64,000 nucleotides of DNA. It comes from Mediterraneibacter glycyrrhizinilyticus (GTDB taxonomy: Bacteria; Bacillota; Clostridia; Lachnospirales; Lachnospiraceae). The position numbers were made by a program, and so were the translations under genes. The stretch covers positions 1-64,000 of the forward strand of contig NZ_JACJLR010000006.1 in the NCBI RefSeq assembly GCF_016902345.1, read 5' to 3'. The notes beneath the pieces were generated by a model. The model did not search any database. It worked only from the letters and a program-made list of their open reading frames with translations, and was not told where the DNA came from. Position 1 is the first letter of the stretch; each line of letters begins with the position of its first letter. Positions 61,441 through 64,000 of the stretch are shown in pieces.

Positions 61441-62689
61441 TGGATTGTTGGATGCCGAGGAGGAATTCTTGAAACATCTGGATACCTTTTCAATGTTTGA
61501 GGAGTCTGTTCGTGGACTGACGAATCAGATGGCGGCAGACTTCATTGGACTGACCTTAAGCAATGCGGACAGTCTGATCCGTGAAAGCGGAAGACGGAAA
61601 GAAAGTTATACCGTTCAGAGAAGCAGGAAGAGGACACTGATCTCCAGTGTAGGAGATATCACATTCACACATACTTTATATAAGGATCAGGAAGGAAGGT
61701 GCAGATGCCTGCTGGATGAACTGATCCGGCTTCCGGATCGGGAAAGATTTACGCCTTCAGCAGAAGCAAAAGTGTTGAATGAAGCGGAAGTACATTCCTA
61801 CCAGCATGCAGCGGAAGCGATAAAGATAAACGGACAGACAATCACCAAAACGACGGTAATGAACAAAGTGCATTCCATCGAAAAAGAACTTCCGGAGATG
61901 AAAGAACCTCCAAAGAAAAAGAAAGCCTGTGAATACCTTTATATCGAAGCGGATGAGGATCATATCCACCGTCAGAAATGCGAAAAAGAACAGGGATGTT
62001 TTATCGGTAAGCTGGTCTATCTTTTTGAAGGAAAAGAAGAGGTATGCAAGGGCCGGAGAAAACTGATCTCACCGTTCTACTTTGGAGGTCTTTATGGGGG
62101 ATCAGATCAGAATGCAGTTCTGTGGGAAAAAGTAGATGCTTATATCCAGGAACACTATGATCAGGATGTATTGAAATGTGTTTATATTAACAGTGATGGT
62201 GGCAGTTGGGTCCGTGCATCCGAGAACTATGTGGGGAAGAGCAGACTTGTGGCAGACCGATTCCATCTGATGAAATACATCAACCGGGTTGCGCGATGTA
62301 CAGAGGATAAAGAAAACATTACAAAGGGACGATTTTATAAATATATCTATAAGAATAAACTTCTGGCGGCAAAAAAACTGCTGACACGGATCCTGAACCG
62401 CTATGAATGGAGCGAGACTGTATCTGACAGAATGTGCAGGCTGAGATGCTTTATTCGAAACTATGGACGGGAAAAAGTGATTGACCTGGTAAATTACCGC
62501 AGGGAACCAGAGATGGTGAACGCGGTGTCAACAGGGACAGACGGCATGATAGATGAGCCGCAGAGAAAGCGGTATACGGCGAAGCAGAGAGAATCTCAGA
62601 GGTATGCAGAAGTTCTGCATGGAACCCTTTCGAGAAATTCAACAGTGCGAAAGATTTTTGCAATCCGGGAGCAGCTTGGAAACATATAA
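61412..62689 (+). mobile_element. ISLre2-family transposase, internally deleted
   Basis: A 425-residue protein of the ISLre2 (UPF0236) transposase family, normally about 470-490 residues. The N-terminal part and the catalytic core are clear (YLYIEADEDHIHRQ, CVYINSDGGSWVRA, VADRFHLMKYINR). Near 62405 the sequence goes from RILNRYE directly to WSETVSDRMCRLRCFIRNYG: the conserved stretch with CSAEGHVSH and SSRPMGW is missing, in frame. Terminal inverted repeats were not found. It is probably an inactive remnant. The left side overlaps a broken GH4 gene, a likely insertion target. A conventional ribosome binding site is lacking. Confidence 0.8.
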
Positions 62690-62814
62690 TCTTGAAAAAA
62701 AGAAAAAGCAGTTGTATGATTGAGAAAACAAGTCTGAAGTCCTATCTCCTTTGGAACAGTCTTTTTCATCTCAACTGACAATTCGTTTACTTCATCTTCC
62801 ATGGATAAATCCGT

Positions 62815-62842
62815 TGGAATATTAATTCATTTCTGGTATAAT
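62815..62842 (+). promoter_or_regulatory. Promoter of the DUF3990 operon
   Basis: TTGGAA (62815-62820), 16-bp spacer and an extended -10, TGgTATAAT (TATAAT at 62837-62842). It lies about 20 bases before the start of the gene. Confidence 0.7.
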
Positions 62843-62862
62843 AAGTGCAAATGGAGGCAATG

Positions 62863-63558
62863 ATGAGTATGAGCATTCAATCAGATGTAGAAATATTATC
62901 TGTACAGGCAGTAGAATATTACGCACAAAAGCATCATCTGTCCGAAGCCGAAGTCTTTGATCTCTTCTGTAAACATCAGGTTTTTGAAAAAATACTGATA
63001 CAGCACGAAACGCTTCATCAATTAGATACGACAGAGACTTTTCAATATGTAGAAGAAATCATCAAAGAAAATGCTCCAGAACTGGTGCTTTACCACGGCT
63101 CCAACATCGCATTTGAGAAGATTGATCTTGCGAAATCCCATAACCGCCGTGACTTTGGCCAGGGATTTTACTGTACGGTCTTAGAAACTCAGGCGGAAGA
63201 ATGGGCCAAACGGCTTTATCTACGCTCCCGACAGGGCGGCAGATATGTTTACCGTTATCTATTTCGGCAGACAGATGACCTGAAGATCAAGCACTTTGCT
63301 GCTCTGGATCAGGAATGGTTGGAATTTATCAAAGAGAACCGCACCAAAGGCGGCATCCAGCACACATACGATGTGGTAGTTGGACCTGTTGCAGATGACA
63401 ATACAATGGAGACAGTACAGTTATATCTATCAGGTATTTTAAAAGCCAAGGAAGCTGTGGAAAGGCTTCGCTATAATAAAGTCAACAACCAAGTGTCTTT
63501 CCATACACCTCTTGCTCTGGCGCACCTGACATTGGAATCCCGAAGGGAGGTTTCGTAA
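62863..63558 (+). CDS. DUF3791-like/DUF3990 protein, putative ADP-ribosyltransferase-fold toxin
   Basis: About 231 residues. The N-terminal 70 residues (VEYYAQKHHLSEAEVFDLFCKHQVFEKIL) resemble the small DUF3791 domain that often lies next to DUF3990 genes; from about residue 72 a DUF3990 domain follows: LVLYHGSNIAFEKIDLAKS, RDFGQGFYCTVLETQAEEWA, YDVVVGPVADDNTMETVQLY and NNQVSFHTPLALAHL. The LYHGS and GFYCT stretches recall the first two strands of ADP-ribosyltransferases, so a toxin-like role is inferred. Four possible ATG starts lie close together; the one at 62863, five bases after GGAGG, is preferred. The small gene three bases downstream is a likely partner. Confidence 0.75.
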   Translation: MSMSIQSDVEILSVQAVEYYAQKHHLSEAEVFDLFCKHQVFEKILIQHETLHQLDTTETFQYVEEIIKENAPELVLYHGSNIAFEKIDLAKSHNRRDFGQGFYCTVLETQAEEWAKRLYLRSRQGGRYVYRYLFRQTDDLKIKHFAALDQEWLEFIKENRTKGGIQHTYDVVVGPVADDNTMETVQLYLSGILKAKEAVERLRYNKVNNQVSFHTPLALAHLTLESRREVS

Positions 63559-63561
63559 GCC

Positions 63562-63810
63562 ATGGAAGGAAAATATTTTTTTAACAACAAAGATATAACG
63601 ATGAACCTGTGTATCCAGATCCGGGATGTGATTGATATCATCAAGGAAAGGGACCATCTTTCTTTCCAAGATGCCGCGGGATCCTTTTACCATTCTAAGA
63701 CATATCAAACTCTGCAGAATACTGAAAATACGCTTTGGGCGGAGTCAGCAGGATATATCGCAGATCGGTTCTATGAAGAACAGGAACAGAAAGAATTACA
63801 GACAAACTAA
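63562..63810 (+). CDS. Small protein, probable partner (antitoxin candidate) of the DUF3990 protein
   Basis: An 82-residue acidic, helical protein. ITMNLCIQIRDVIDIIKERD is followed by LSFQDAAGSFYHSKTYQTLQ and LWAESAGYIADRFYEEQEQ. Small proteins with this SKTY...LW..S..Y pattern often lie beside DUF3990 or similar genes, but I cannot name the family firmly. It begins three bases after the DUF3990 stop; GAAGGGAGG lies at the end of the preceding gene and serves as ribosome binding site. The order toxin-like gene then small acidic gene suits a toxin-antitoxin pair. A terminator follows at 63833. Confidence 0.65.
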   Translation: MEGKYFFNNKDITMNLCIQIRDVIDIIKERDHLSFQDAAGSFYHSKTYQTLQNTENTLWAESAGYIADRFYEEQEQKELQTN

Positions 63811-63832
63811 AATTATACAGCATATTTAAGTC

Positions 63833-63864
63833 GGGAACTCCCCATCACGGGAAGTTCCCTTTTT
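63833..63864 (+). terminator. Terminator of the DUF3990 operon
   Basis: GGGAACT (63833-63839) and AGTTCCC pair, with an additional CCC/GGG inside, followed by TTTTT. Confidence 0.85.
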
Positions 63865-64000
63865 ACTTGCATGAGAGAGTATGATCATAAAAGCGTAATT
63901 GCTCCATGCAGATTGCCAGCCAAAACAGCCACCTGTGCCATATTCGGCGGTCACCCAAGGACACATTAAACGGCCAAAATTCCCAGTTATAATATAATCA
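63865..64000. other. Right edge, possibly the border of a mobile element
   Basis: No gene can be supported. The sequence CGGCGGTCACCCAAGGACAC followed by ATTAAACGGCC has the look of transposon-end or transposase-flank sequence seen in Lachnospiraceae, but this is an impression, and the window ends before it can be judged. Confidence 0.25.

Noticed and set aside
62596-62802. 68-codon minus-strand frame at the right end of the transposase
   Set aside because: It overlaps the transposase C terminus antisense and has no recognisable features; possibly element-flank sequence, but there is no support for a gene.

Overview
The window looks like a chromosome segment of a spore-forming, anaerobic Lachnospiraceae-type Clostridium relative, probably from the gut. 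The reasons are two sporulation genes of the SpoIIQ and SpoIID type, a PerR/rubrerythrin oxygen-defence cluster, a T-box on ileS, many PTS and glycoside hydrolase genes, strong AGGAGG ribosome binding sites and medium GC. The assignment is an inference from gene content; there is no rRNA gene in the window.

Layout. 0.1-1.9 kb: perR and two rubrerythrins with opposite domain orders. 1.9-2.5 kb: a GIY-YIG gene and a tandem structured repeat. 2.5-12.1 kb, all minus strand: ileS (with promoter, T-box leader and an unusually repeat-rich 5' leader), glgP, a membrane protein, spoIID, spoIIQ. 12.1-13.4 kb: an Rpn-like nuclease gene. 13.4-18.8 kb: a beta-glucoside/cellobiose PTS (IIA, IIC, IIB), a GH1 6-phospho-beta-glucosidase and two RpiR regulators, with a palindromic operator at the promoter. 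18.9-23.6 kb: a DUF234-type ATPase and a HelD helicase that carries an unexpected GH31-type beta-sandwich at its C terminus. 23.6-26.4 kb: a Zn/Cd-type P-ATPase, a separate HMA metallochaperone and an ArsR regulator. 26.5-29.1 kb: an AraC regulator and a D-Ala-D-Ala carboxypeptidase. 29.3-39.4 kb: a sucrose PTS/hydrolase pair, then a second alpha-glucoside PTS locus in which four successive genes carry internal deletions or fusions, then RpiR and LacI regulators. 39.5-42.8 kb: a GltD-like oxidoreductase and a phosphoglucomutase. 42.9-58.5 kb: a beta-glucan locus (GH16, GH3, CUT1 ABC importer, two divergent GH94-type phosphorylases, AraC regulator). 58.7-60.4 kb: TPP riboswitch and thiC. 60.5-64 kb: a LemA-like protein, a GH4 remnant, a damaged ISLre2 transposase and a DUF3791/DUF3990 pair that looks like a toxin-antitoxin module.

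How it works together. Secreted GH16 would cut beta-1,3(-1,4)-glucan, the ABC system would import oligosaccharides, and GH3 plus the two phosphorylases would degrade them inside; the resulting glucose-1-phosphate enters glycolysis through the phosphoglucomutase encoded next door. Separate PTS systems serve beta-glucosides and sucrose, while the third, alpha-glucoside system appears to be decaying.

The most unusual signals are: (1) the HelD-GH31 N-domain fusion; (2) two 140-nt elements in opposite orientation between the T-box and ileS that keep their pairing while their sequence changes; (3) a run of deletions in one operon; (4) a hairpin that covers the spoIID ribosome binding site; (5) an internal cell-wall-sorting-like segment plus a second signal peptide in the GH16 protein. 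Start codons were chosen by ribosome binding site; no database search was possible.
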